Notes under the pieces: generated by a model
Seen by the model: only the letters and a program-made list of their open reading frames with translations
What the model was told of the DNA's origin: nothing
The model's database searches: none
Shown: positions 23,979 through 30,484 of the stretch, in pieces
How the letters are laid out: every line of letters starts with the position of its first letter
Numbering within the stretch: position 1 is the stretch's first letter
Made by a program: the position numbers and the translations under genes
Origin: Solirubrobacterales bacterium
Lineage (GTDB): Bacteria; Actinomycetota; Thermoleophilia; Solirubrobacterales; 70-9
Direction of reading: 5' to 3'
NCBI GenBank assembly: GCA_020438295.1
Contig: JAGQUV010000014.1
Location: forward strand, 1 to 43,022
Length of the DNA stretch: 43,022 nt

Positions 23979-24802
23979 GCCGGGTCCTCGCCGATGTGGG
24001 CACGGGACAGCTCCTTGCGTCCGACCAGGCCGAGATAGGCGTCCTCGAGGCTGTCGACCCCGTACCTGGATGACAGCTGCCGGCTTGTGCCCTCGGCCGC
24101 GATCTGTCCCTCGTTGATGAACGCGATCCGGCTGCAGAGCTGTTCGGCCTCTTCCAGGTAGTGCGTGGTCAGCAGGATCGTCGTGCCTTCGCTGTTGACC
24201 TGCTGGACGTACTGCCACAGCTCGAGCCGCAGTTCCACGTCGACCCCCGCGGTCGGCTCGTCGAGGATCAGCAGACGCGGCCGGTGCATCATCGCCCGGG
24301 CCAGCACGACCCGGCGCTTCATGCCACCGGACAGGGTCCTGGTCCGTTCGCTGCGCTTGTCGGTCAGTGAGAAGGCTTCGAGCAGTTCGTCGACCCGCCT
24401 GCGGCGGTCGTTCCTCTTCATGCCGAAATAGCCGCCGTGGAAGTCGAGCGTCTCCTCGACCGTCAGGAACCAGTCGAGGTTGATGTCCTGCGGTGCCAGG
24501 CCGACCGATTCACGGGCGGCCTTGTAGCCCTCGACCGCGTTGTCACCAAAGATCTCGATCGTTCCCGAAGTCGGCATCGCCAGGCCGGTCGCACAGTGGA
24601 TCAGGGTCGACTTCCCGGCTCCGTTGGGTCCGAGCAACCCGAAGAACTCGCCGTCGCTTATCCCCAGCGAGACGCCGCGCAGCGCCTCGACCCCGGTCGG
24701 ATACCGCTTGACCAGGTCCCTCACCTCGAGTGCCGGTGACGGCACCGCGAGCCGGGGATCGGTGGGAGCGAGCGATGCCGCGGGCGTTTCCATCGCGACC
24801 AT
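23975..24802 (-). CDS. ABC transporter ATP-binding protein (DrrA-like)
   Basis: The 275-aa protein is a single ATPase domain. Walker A is GPNGAGKST, the Q-loop is 'LAPQDINLDWFLTVEE', the signature is LSGGM, Walker B is 'LLILDEPTAGVD', and the switch histidine is in 'TTHYLEEAEQ'. The 'GYFG...RRRRVDELLEAFSLTDKRSERTRTLSGG' segment is typical of DrrA/CcmA-type exporter ATPases. The start is taken as ATG 24802 (MVAMETPA); ATG 24793 is an alternative. It is divergent from thrB with 84 nt between and translationally coupled to the permease. Confidence 0.92.
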   Translation of the reverse strand: MVAMETPAASLAPTDPRLAVPSPALEVRDLVKRYPTGVEALRGVSLGISDGEFFGLLGPNGAGKSTLIHCATGLAMPTSGTIEIFGDNAVEGYKAARESVGLAPQDINLDWFLTVEETLDFHGGYFGMKRNDRRRRVDELLEAFSLTDKRSERTRTLSGGMKRRVVLARAMMHRPRLLILDEPTAGVDVELRLELWQYVQQVNSEGTTILLTTHYLEEAEQLCSRIAFINEGQIAAEGTSRQLSSRYGVDSLEDAYLGLVGRKELSRAHIGEDPA

Positions 24803-24873
24803 GATGAAGCTTCGGGGAGTTCGGCGCGTTTGCCCGCTTCGCGGGCCGGGTGCGCCGCGCCGGCGGAAGCGAA

Positions 24874-24879
24874 TAACTT
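24874..24879 (+). promoter_or_regulatory. -10 box for thrB
   Basis: TAACTT ends 7 nt before GTG 24887. It supports this GTG against the in-frame ATG 24830, whose N-terminal extension shows no homoserine-kinase features. Confidence 0.5.
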
Positions 24880-24886
24880 TCCGGAG

Positions 24887-25765
24887 GTGACCGAGCGACA
24901 CCGACTGGTACGCGTGCCGGCTTCGTCCGCCAATCTCGGGCCGGGCTATGACGTGATGGCCGTCGCGCTGGACGTACATCTCGAGCTGGAGGTGACCGAG
25001 ACGGGGGAGTTCTCGGTCGAGTGCGGCAGCCTGGACCTCCCGACCGGCCGGGACAACCTCCTGGTCAGGGCGTTCGAGTCGGTCCATCCGGCCGACGGGA
25101 TCTCGTTCCGGATCGGCGGCGACATCCCGCTGGCCCGCGGGATGGGCTCGTCGGCGGCCGCGATCGTAGCCGGCATGGTGGCGGCCGACCACCTCTTCGA
25201 GCTGGGTCTCGAGCACCAGGACCTGCTCGAACGGGCGACCGCGCTCGAGGGCCACCCCGACAATGTCGCCGCCGCGATCTTCGGTGGGTTCGTGGTCTGC
25301 AGCGGAGAGGGCCCGCACCTTGTCGCGACCAGGATCGACTCGCCGGAAGGGCTTGAGGGCATCCTGGTGATCCCGCACGAACAGGTCTCGACCGAGAAGG
25401 CCCGGCAGGCGATCCCGACCGAGGTACCGGTCAAAGAGGCAATCGCCAACGCTTCATCGGCGGCACATCTCGCGCTCGGGCTGAGCCGGGGCGACTTCGA
25501 CCTGATCTCGCTCGGGCTCCACGACCGGCTCCACCAGGACCGCCGCGGCCACCTGTTCCCCGAGTCGATGGGCATCGTCGAACAGGCCCGGGAGCTGGGC
25601 GCGATCGGGGCGACCATATCGGGGGCTGGCCCGACCGTGCTGGTCTGGACCGGCTGGCAGGAGACCGGGATGGTGATGGCCGAACTCAGGGACCGCTGCT
25701 CGGCCTGGGCGGAAGTCCGCCGGGTCGGGTTCAGCCCGCTCGGCGCCGACGTCCCGGAGCTCTGA
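24887..25765 (+). CDS. thrB: Homoserine kinase
   Basis: The 292-aa GHMP kinase phosphorylates homoserine to O-phosphohomoserine, the substrate of ThrC. The N-terminal 'VRVPASSANLGPGYDVMAVAL' (8-28), the ATP loop 'PLARGMGSSAAA' (81-92), 'ALEGHPDNVAAAIFGGFV' and the C-terminal 'IGATISGAGPTVLVW' are all family motifs. Length is normal. In many actinobacteria thrB follows thrC directly; here five genes on both strands lie between them, and thrB has its own promoter. Confidence 0.93.
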   Translation: MTERHRLVRVPASSANLGPGYDVMAVALDVHLELEVTETGEFSVECGSLDLPTGRDNLLVRAFESVHPADGISFRIGGDIPLARGMGSSAAAIVAGMVAADHLFELGLEHQDLLERATALEGHPDNVAAAIFGGFVVCSGEGPHLVATRIDSPEGLEGILVIPHEQVSTEKARQAIPTEVPVKEAIANASSAAHLALGLSRGDFDLISLGLHDRLHQDRRGHLFPESMGIVEQARELGAIGATISGAGPTVLVWTGWQETGMVMAELRDRCSAWAEVRRVGFSPLGADVPEL

Positions 25766-25839
25766 GGACCGCGCGCTGCCCGGCCGGCCTGGTCTGGGCC
25801 GCCGTCATCGGTCCGTCCCGACGCTGTCCCTGCAACTGC

Positions 25840-25868
25840 TTGACTTCCTAATCCAGCGGCCGTAGGCT
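25840..25868 (+). promoter_or_regulatory. Near-consensus sigma-70-type promoter for the secreted repeat protein
   Basis: TTGACT (25840-25845), a 17-nt spacer and TAGGCT (25863-25868) form the best -35/-10 pair I saw in the window. The expected start near 25875 leaves a leader of about 70 nt that contains the GGAGG ribosome site of the gene at 25949. Confidence 0.7.
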
Positions 25869-25948
25869 TGCCGACGATCCGTCGGAGGGGATGAGACCCG
25901 GATCCACGGCGGTTCATGGGGCATGAGTTTCTCGTCTGGAGGTCCAAG

Positions 25949-27577
25949 ATGACAATGCTGAACCGCCGCAACGGATGCGCGGCCTTTCTTGCCGGTTTCG
26001 CGATCACGCTTCTTGCGATGGCCGGTCCGGGTGTTTCGCCTGCGTCGGCGGAGGCACCGGTCTGTGTCGACCAACAACTGTCAGTGAACAGCGGCGAATC
26101 CCTGTACATAGCGGTTCGGGGACCCTGTACCGACGACGACGGGCCCAGTCCCCTTACCCCGGACGTCGGTTCCTATCCATCTCACGGGTCGCTCGGTCCG
26201 GGCCCCGATGGCGGAGGTATCTACACCCCCGCCCCCGGCTACGTCGGGCCGGATTCATTCACGTATCGGGCCTACGACGGCGCGGAGTACTCCGAATATG
26301 CCGTGGTGACGATCGACGTGCTTCCGGGGGCCGCACCCCCTTACTGCTTTGACTCAACGGTCTGGGAAACGGGATCCGGGGTCGGACTGATGCCCGATTG
26401 CGTTGACGCCGATACGCCGATCGCAGACCTGACGTTCTCGATCGTCGACGGCCCGTCGTTCGGGGAGATTTCCGGTGAGTTCGGGCCTTCCGGTGATGCC
26501 CGGTATACATCCAACTCAGGATCGCCTACCACCGATGCAATCACCTACCGGGCGTCCGACGGCCAGGGTGAATCGAACCTGGCGACTATCTACATCGTTT
26601 CGACCAAGCCGCCCCCGGGCAATCTCCCGCCGACCTGCCCCGCATCGCATGCGTTCGTGGCCTCGGGTGAATCCATCGACCTGATCGCGAACTGCGTCGA
26701 TCCTGACGGAGACCCGTTCTACTACTCGCTGGCTCCGCCTTCGGTCTCAGGGGGCTCCATCAGTCTGGTGCCGAACTACGCTGACCGGGTCAGGTACACG
26801 CCTTACCCCGGGACCACCGAAGACGCGCTGGGCTATTCCGCACAGGACCCCTACTACGGCCCGATTCAGTTCCTGGTCCAGATCACCGTCTTCGACCCTC
26901 TGTCGCCCCCGCCCGTTTACGAGTCAGCACCGGAGGCAACCCCCGAGGAGCCCGCGGTCGCGTCGGTCAGTTCGCCGGTGGCCGGCCCGGTGTATATCGA
27001 TGCCCGCGCGGTCACGGCGACCGCGCCAACCGGATACTTCTTCCTCGGGCAGGAATTCGATATCAACGCCCCCGATGCCGTGGACCCGTTGGATCCGCTG
27101 AAGTTCGTTTTCAAGCTGGACGCAGCGAGTTTTCAGGCGCTCGGTGTACCGGCCGGGGAGGTGGCCCTGTTCAGGAACGGAGCCGAGGTGGCAGACTGCG
27201 TGAATCCGGGCGAAGCCGTTCCAACTCCATGTGTTGATTCCAGGCTCGTCCGGCCGGACGGGGACCTCTGGATCACGGCGCTGACCATGCAGGCCAGCGT
27301 CTGGAACCTGGGGCTGTCGGACAGTCCGGTGAGCGACAGCGACAACGATGGTGTTAGCGACGACGAGGACAACTGCCCGGCTTCGCCGAATCCCGATCAG
27401 GGTGACCTCGACGAGGACGGACTGGGCACGGCCTGCGATACGAAAGAAGTGCCGACGTCGACCGGCGAATGCAAGAAAGGCGGCTGGGCCACGTTCAATG
27501 GACGATTCGAGTTCTCGAACCAGGGTGACTGCGTCAGCTATGTCGCAACCAAGGGAAAAAACCAACCGAAGAATTGA
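25949..27577 (+). CDS. Secreted adhesin-like protein: three Ig-like repeats, thrombospondin-3 segment, C-terminal GGW/NQG module
   Basis: The 542-aa protein has a signal peptide (1-34, 'FLAGFAITLLAMAGPGVS', cleavage near ASA/EA). Three Ig/cadherin-like (Big_9-type) repeats at about 37-129, 130-226 and 227-318 each open with a cysteine pair (C39/C60, C133/C151, C230/C249) and close with a 'Y.P..G..G.D.ftY.A.D' pattern. Residues 340-460 form an unrecognised beta-rich domain. Residues 463-496 ('DSDNDGVSDDEDNCPASPNP') are calcium-binding thrombospondin type 3 repeats. The end (C508-KKGGW...NQGDC528VSYV) is a short module I have seen at the C-termini of secreted actinobacterial proteins. The start is ATG 25949, with GGAGG six bases upstream; ATG 25916 lacks one. 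No sortase motif or membrane anchor is visible. Codon third positions look less GC-rich than in neighbours. An extracellular or surface role is likely. Confidence 0.85.
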   Translation: MTMLNRRNGCAAFLAGFAITLLAMAGPGVSPASAEAPVCVDQQLSVNSGESLYIAVRGPCTDDDGPSPLTPDVGSYPSHGSLGPGPDGGGIYTPAPGYVGPDSFTYRAYDGAEYSEYAVVTIDVLPGAAPPYCFDSTVWETGSGVGLMPDCVDADTPIADLTFSIVDGPSFGEISGEFGPSGDARYTSNSGSPTTDAITYRASDGQGESNLATIYIVSTKPPPGNLPPTCPASHAFVASGESIDLIANCVDPDGDPFYYSLAPPSVSGGSISLVPNYADRVRYTPYPGTTEDALGYSAQDPYYGPIQFLVQITVFDPLSPPPVYESAPEATPEEPAVASVSSPVAGPVYIDARAVTATAPTGYFFLGQEFDINAPDAVDPLDPLKFVFKLDAASFQALGVPAGEVALFRNGAEVADCVNPGEAVPTPCVDSRLVRPDGDLWITALTMQASVWNLGLSDSPVSDSDNDGVSDDEDNCPASPNPDQGDLDEDGLGTACDTKEVPTSTGECKKGGWATFNGRFEFSNQGDCVSYVATKGKNQPKN

Positions 27578-27583
27578 CGAAGG

Positions 27584-27613
27584 CGATCGCGGCGGGTGCT
27601 CCCGTCGCGATCG
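27584..27613. terminator. Strong bidirectional hairpin between convergent genes
   Basis: A 13-bp stem (27584-27596 with 27601-27613) contains one G-U pair and a TGCT loop. It fills the gap between the stop of the secreted-protein gene and the stop of the parA gene. On the minus strand a run of six T follows about 20 nt on. Confidence 0.75.
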
Positions 27614-27615
27614 GG

Positions 27616-28416
27616 TCAGGTTTGCCGCTTCGGTTCCAGTTCGCCGACCATCTCCTGGGCCCTGGCCAGCTGTGGTACCAGGTTGAGCCGCTGCAGGACT
27701 TCGGCCGTGAGGCGGGCGTAATCGATCGCCTTGCGGCGCCTGTACTCGAAGATCGACGTCGCGGCCTGGGCCGATTCCGGGTAGACGATCGACCTGCGGA
27801 TCACGGTCTCGAATACCTTGTCGCCGAACCGGTCCTGAAGTGTGCGGAGGGTGGCCCTGGCGTGTTTGGTCCGCATGTCGGCGATGTTGAGCAGTACGCC
27901 GAGCAGGTCGAGATCGGGATTGAGGTTCTCGCGGGCCAGGCCGATCACCTCCATGGCCTGTTCGGCTCCCTGTTCGGAGAAGTGCTCGGCCTCGGACGAG
28001 AGGATCGCCCAGTCGGAGGCGACCAGGGCGTTCACGGTGAGCAGCCCGAGGGTCGGCGGGCAGTCGATCAGGCAGATGTCGTAGTGGCGTTTCGGTTCCC
28101 GGAGCGCGCTCCTCAGGGTGAGTTCACGCCCGATCTTGCCGGCCAGCATCAACTCGGCTTCGGCCAGGCCCAGGTTCGCCGGGATCACGTCGCCGTGGAT
28201 CGCGTCCATCGCTCGCTGCTGGCCGGCCAGCACCTCGCCCAGGGTGGGGAATGCGTCGGCCGGCACGCCGAAGTACTCGGACAGGTTCCCCTGGGGGTCG
28301 GCGTCGATCGCCAGGGTCCTGAGCCCGGCGCGCGACATCCCCTCGGCCAGCGAGCGGGTCAGCGTCGTCTTTCCGGTCCCGCCCTTCTGCGAGAGCACTG
28401 CGATCGTTACGGCCAC
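27616..28416 (-). CDS. ParA/Soj family ATPase without a ParB partner
   Basis: The 266-aa protein has the deviant Walker A 'QKGGTGKTTLT' (10-20), 'LAIDADPQGNLSEYFG', Walker B-like 'YDICLIDCPPTLGLLTVNAL' and the C-terminal 'RRSIVYPESAQAATSIFEY' typical of chromosomal or plasmid partition ATPases. Such proteins bind DNA or membranes as ATP-dependent dimers and position cargo. No parB and no parS-like inverted repeats are nearby, so its cargo may be something other than the chromosome. The start is GTG 28416, 7 nt after a -10 box; longer candidates (GTG 28423) overlap that region. Confidence 0.88.
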   Translation of the reverse strand: MAVTIAVLSQKGGTGKTTLTRSLAEGMSRAGLRTLAIDADPQGNLSEYFGVPADAFPTLGEVLAGQQRAMDAIHGDVIPANLGLAEAELMLAGKIGRELTLRSALREPKRHYDICLIDCPPTLGLLTVNALVASDWAILSSEAEHFSEQGAEQAMEVIGLARENLNPDLDLLGVLLNIADMRTKHARATLRTLQDRFGDKVFETVIRRSIVYPESAQAATSIFEYRRRKAIDYARLTAEVLQRLNLVPQLARAQEMVGELEPKRQT

Positions 28417-28423
28417 GGTCCAC

Positions 28424-28429
28424 ACCCTA
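28424..28429 (-). promoter_or_regulatory. -10 box for the parA-like gene
   Basis: TAGGGT (minus strand) ends 7 nt before GTG 28416. It favours that codon over GTG 28423, which begins directly at the box. Confidence 0.5.
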
Positions 28430-28465
28430 CCTCCGGCCGATCGCCCCGGGAGGCCGGGCAGGCCA

Positions 28466-28471
28466 TACAAT
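28466..28471 (+). promoter_or_regulatory. -10 box for the SRPBCC gene
   Basis: TACAAT, close to the consensus TATAAT, lies 8 nt before ATG 28480. Confidence 0.55.
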
Positions 28472-28479
28472 CTGCCCGG

Positions 28480-28989
28480 ATGGGACCAGTATTCGCCGAG
28501 ACCGAGATCGACGCCCCGCGCGAGCAGATCCACGAATACCTGATGGACATCGCCACCCGCCGCGAGCTCTATGGCGACTCGATCCGGCACTTCCGCCTGC
28601 TCAGGCTCGATTCACGGGGCGTCGGCGCCGGTGCCCGGTTCCAGTTCCGCCGCCGGTCGGCCTGGACCGATACCTCGATCGTCGCCTCGGAGCGGCCCCG
28701 GAGGATCTCCGAGCGGGGCGAAACCGGGCGGTTCAACCGCACCACGGCGGGGACCGAGTGGGAGCTTGCCGAGTCGGCGTCGGGCGTGTCGATCGTCCGG
28801 GTCAGCTTCTGGACCGAGCCGACCGGGATGGCGAAAGCGTTCGATCGCCTGACCGGCGGCGCCGGCTGGCACCGGCGGCGACTGGACCGGGCGGCCAGGC
28901 GGCTCCGCGAGCTGATCGAGGCCGATCGGGCTACGACCGAGCCGGTCGGCGTGGCCGGTGGGAACCGATACGCGACCGGCGTCCTTTAG
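28480..28989 (+). CDS. SRPBCC (START-like) family protein
   Basis: The 169-aa protein has the polyketide-cyclase/START-like pattern: 'FAETEIDAPREQIHEYLMDI' at the start, then 'GVGAGARFQFRRRSAW', 'PRRISERGETG', 'TEWELAESASGVSIVRVSFWTEPTG' and a final amphipathic helix 'RRLDRAARRLRELIEAD'. These proteins form a helix-grip cavity for lipids or hydrophobic ligands; no catalytic residues are defined. It is divergent from parA with 63 nt between starts and is followed after 29 nt by a lipoprotein gene with its own -10 box. Confidence 0.85.
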   Translation: MGPVFAETEIDAPREQIHEYLMDIATRRELYGDSIRHFRLLRLDSRGVGAGARFQFRRRSAWTDTSIVASERPRRISERGETGRFNRTTAGTEWELAESASGVSIVRVSFWTEPTGMAKAFDRLTGGAGWHRRRLDRAARRLRELIEADRATTEPVGVAGGNRYATGVL

Positions 28990-29003
28990 ACCGGGCAGAC
29001 GGC

Positions 29004-29009
29004 TAGACT
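29004..29009 (+). promoter_or_regulatory. -10 box for the lipoprotein gene
   Basis: TAGACT lies 9 nt before ATG 29019, in the leaderless arrangement. Confidence 0.5.
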
Positions 29010-29018
29010 CCGGCGCCG

Positions 29019-29582
29019 ATGGACACGATCACCAAGAGCAACCGGGTCCGCTTGCTGGTTCTGGCCTTGACCATCTTTGCCTCCGGCGCCGCGCTGGCGG
29101 CCTGCGGCGGCAGCGACCACGAGAAGAGGACCGGGATCGTCGAAGGGGAGCGGTTCGAGATGGGCCCGCTCGAGTACAACGTGCTGTTCACCCGCCCGCT
29201 CAACCCGAGCGACGTCGAGGACAAGGAGTACCTGGTCGGCCAGCCCGAGCCCGGACCCGACCAGAGCTACATCGGCGTCTTCCTGCAGGCCGAGAACCTG
29301 GACGAAGACGACGCGCACGCGCTGCCCGGGTCGTTCAAGCTGGTCGACACGGAGGGCAACACGTTCGAGAACCTGGAATCGGAAAGCAGCTATGCGCTGA
29401 GGACCGGGGCCGACGTCGGTCCCGAGGACGTGGTCCCGGCGCTCGATTCGACTCCGGAGGTGGGCCCGATCGAGGCCTCGATGCTGCTGTTCCTGGTCGA
29501 TGACCCGTCCCTGGAGAAGCGGCCGATCGAGCTCGAGGTAGATGGCGAAGACGGCCCGGCCTCGGTTGAGCTCGACCTCTAG
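29019..29582 (+). CDS. Putative lipoprotein of unknown function
   Basis: The 187-aa protein has a type II signal peptide: basic start 'TKSNRVR', hydrophobic core and lipobox LAAC with the acylated cysteine at C29. The mature part is acidic and beta-rich ('EYNVLFTRPLNPSDVEDKEY', 'YIGVFLQAENLDEDDAHALP', 'PIEASMLLFLVDDPSLEKRP'). The last quoted stretch resembles the immunoglobulin-like DUF4352 arrangement, in which a late strand reports 'vvF.vp', but I cannot claim that family. Anchored outside the cytoplasmic membrane. Its 3' end overlaps the next membrane-protein gene by 41 nt. Confidence 0.75.
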   Translation: MDTITKSNRVRLLVLALTIFASGAALAACGGSDHEKRTGIVEGERFEMGPLEYNVLFTRPLNPSDVEDKEYLVGQPEPGPDQSYIGVFLQAENLDEDDAHALPGSFKLVDTEGNTFENLESESSYALRTGADVGPEDVVPALDSTPEVGPIEASMLLFLVDDPSLEKRPIELEVDGEDGPASVELDL

Positions 29583-29922
29583 CCGGGTCTCTGCCGGCTT
29601 CGCCGGCCAGCTGATCGCCGGCGCCGGCGCGGTGACGGCTCTGCTCGGGACGTTCGGCTCCGGTTTCGAATACGCGGGCGCGGCCCTGCTGGTGGTCGGC
29701 CTGGTGATCTCGGCTCCCGACGCAGGCGCGCCCGGACCGCACCTGACCGGGTGGTGGACGATGCTCGCCGTCGGCACGCTCGCCTGCCTGATCGGAGTGG
29801 TCGTCGGGCTCGTCCTGCCGGTGATCGGGGCGGTGATCCTGAGCGGCGGCGCGATCGCGGCGCTGATCGCGGTCTGCCTCGGTGCACCGGTCTCCGGGGA
29901 TACGACCGCGTCCGGGACCTAG
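29542..29922 (+). CDS. Small membrane protein of unknown function
   Basis: The 126-aa protein has about three or four membrane helices: about 19-37, 41-58, 71-95 and 97-112. The first 17 residues are basic. No family is recognised. It starts within the end of the lipoprotein gene (41-nt overlap) and so depends on the same transcript; the pair may act together at the membrane. Its stop and the stop of the convergent reductase share the bases CTAG at 29919-29922. Confidence 0.6.
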   Translation: MAKTARPRLSSTSSRVSAGFAGQLIAGAGAVTALLGTFGSGFEYAGAALLVVGLVISAPDAGAPGPHLTGWWTMLAVGTLACLIGVVVGLVLPVIGAVILSGGAIAALIAVCLGAPVSGDTTASGT

Positions 29923-30464
29923 CGGACGTCGTACTCGAGCAGCACCAGCCGGGAGTCGAGCACGTGGGTCCCGACCAGGTCGAGTTGTATGTCGGGGAGA
30001 TTGGCGAAGATCAGGTCCCGGCCGGTGCTGCTCAGGACCTGGGGGAAGACGACCAGTCGCAGGCGGTCGACCAGCCCCAGGGTGAGCAGGCTCGAGACGA
30101 GCACCGGGCTGCCGACCGTGCGCAGCGGATCGCCCGGCGTCTCCTTGAGTGACCGGACCTCGGCCGCGAGTCCGGACTTGACCAGACGCGAGTTGGCCCA
30201 GCCGAGCGGCTCATCGAGGGTCTCGGAGAAGACCACCTTGGGCAGCGCGGTCAGCCGCCGGGTCAGCTCGGTCTCGGCGGATCGCGAGCTGGCCGCGAGT
30301 GATTCGAACGTAACGCGACCCATCAGGACGACCTGGGGCCTGGCCAGTTCCCGTTCGATCCAGTTCCCGAGCTCGGGCCCCGATTGGCCGAAGTAGGCCG
30401 GGGACTGTTCTCCCGAGGCGAACCCGTCGAGCGTGGTGAACAGGTCCACTGTGAGTCTCGGCAT
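29919..30464 (-). CDS. RibD C-terminal/dihydrofolate reductase family protein
   Basis: The 181-aa protein opens 'LTVDLFTTLDGFASGEQS', then has 'VVLMGRVTFESLA' (the G-R-x-T-[FY] element of the NADPH site), 'LPKVVFSETLDEPLGWANSRLV' and 'PVLVSSLLTLGLVDRLRLVVFPQVL'. These define the RibD_C/DHFR-like reductase group. The usual 'GGS/A' before L in the late motif is 'VGSPVLVSSLL'. Substrate unknown. It starts 20 nt after the PBP gene's stop on the same strand, with only a weak AGGGG upstream, so it is probably the second gene of that transcript. Confidence 0.85.
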   Translation of the reverse strand: MPRLTVDLFTTLDGFASGEQSPAYFGQSGPELGNWIERELARPQVVLMGRVTFESLAASSRSAETELTRRLTALPKVVFSETLDEPLGWANSRLVKSGLAAEVRSLKETPGDPLRTVGSPVLVSSLLTLGLVDRLRLVVFPQVLSSTGRDLIFANLPDIQLDLVGTHVLDSRLVLLEYDVR

Positions 30465-30484
30465 GATTCGGCGCCGGCCCCTGT

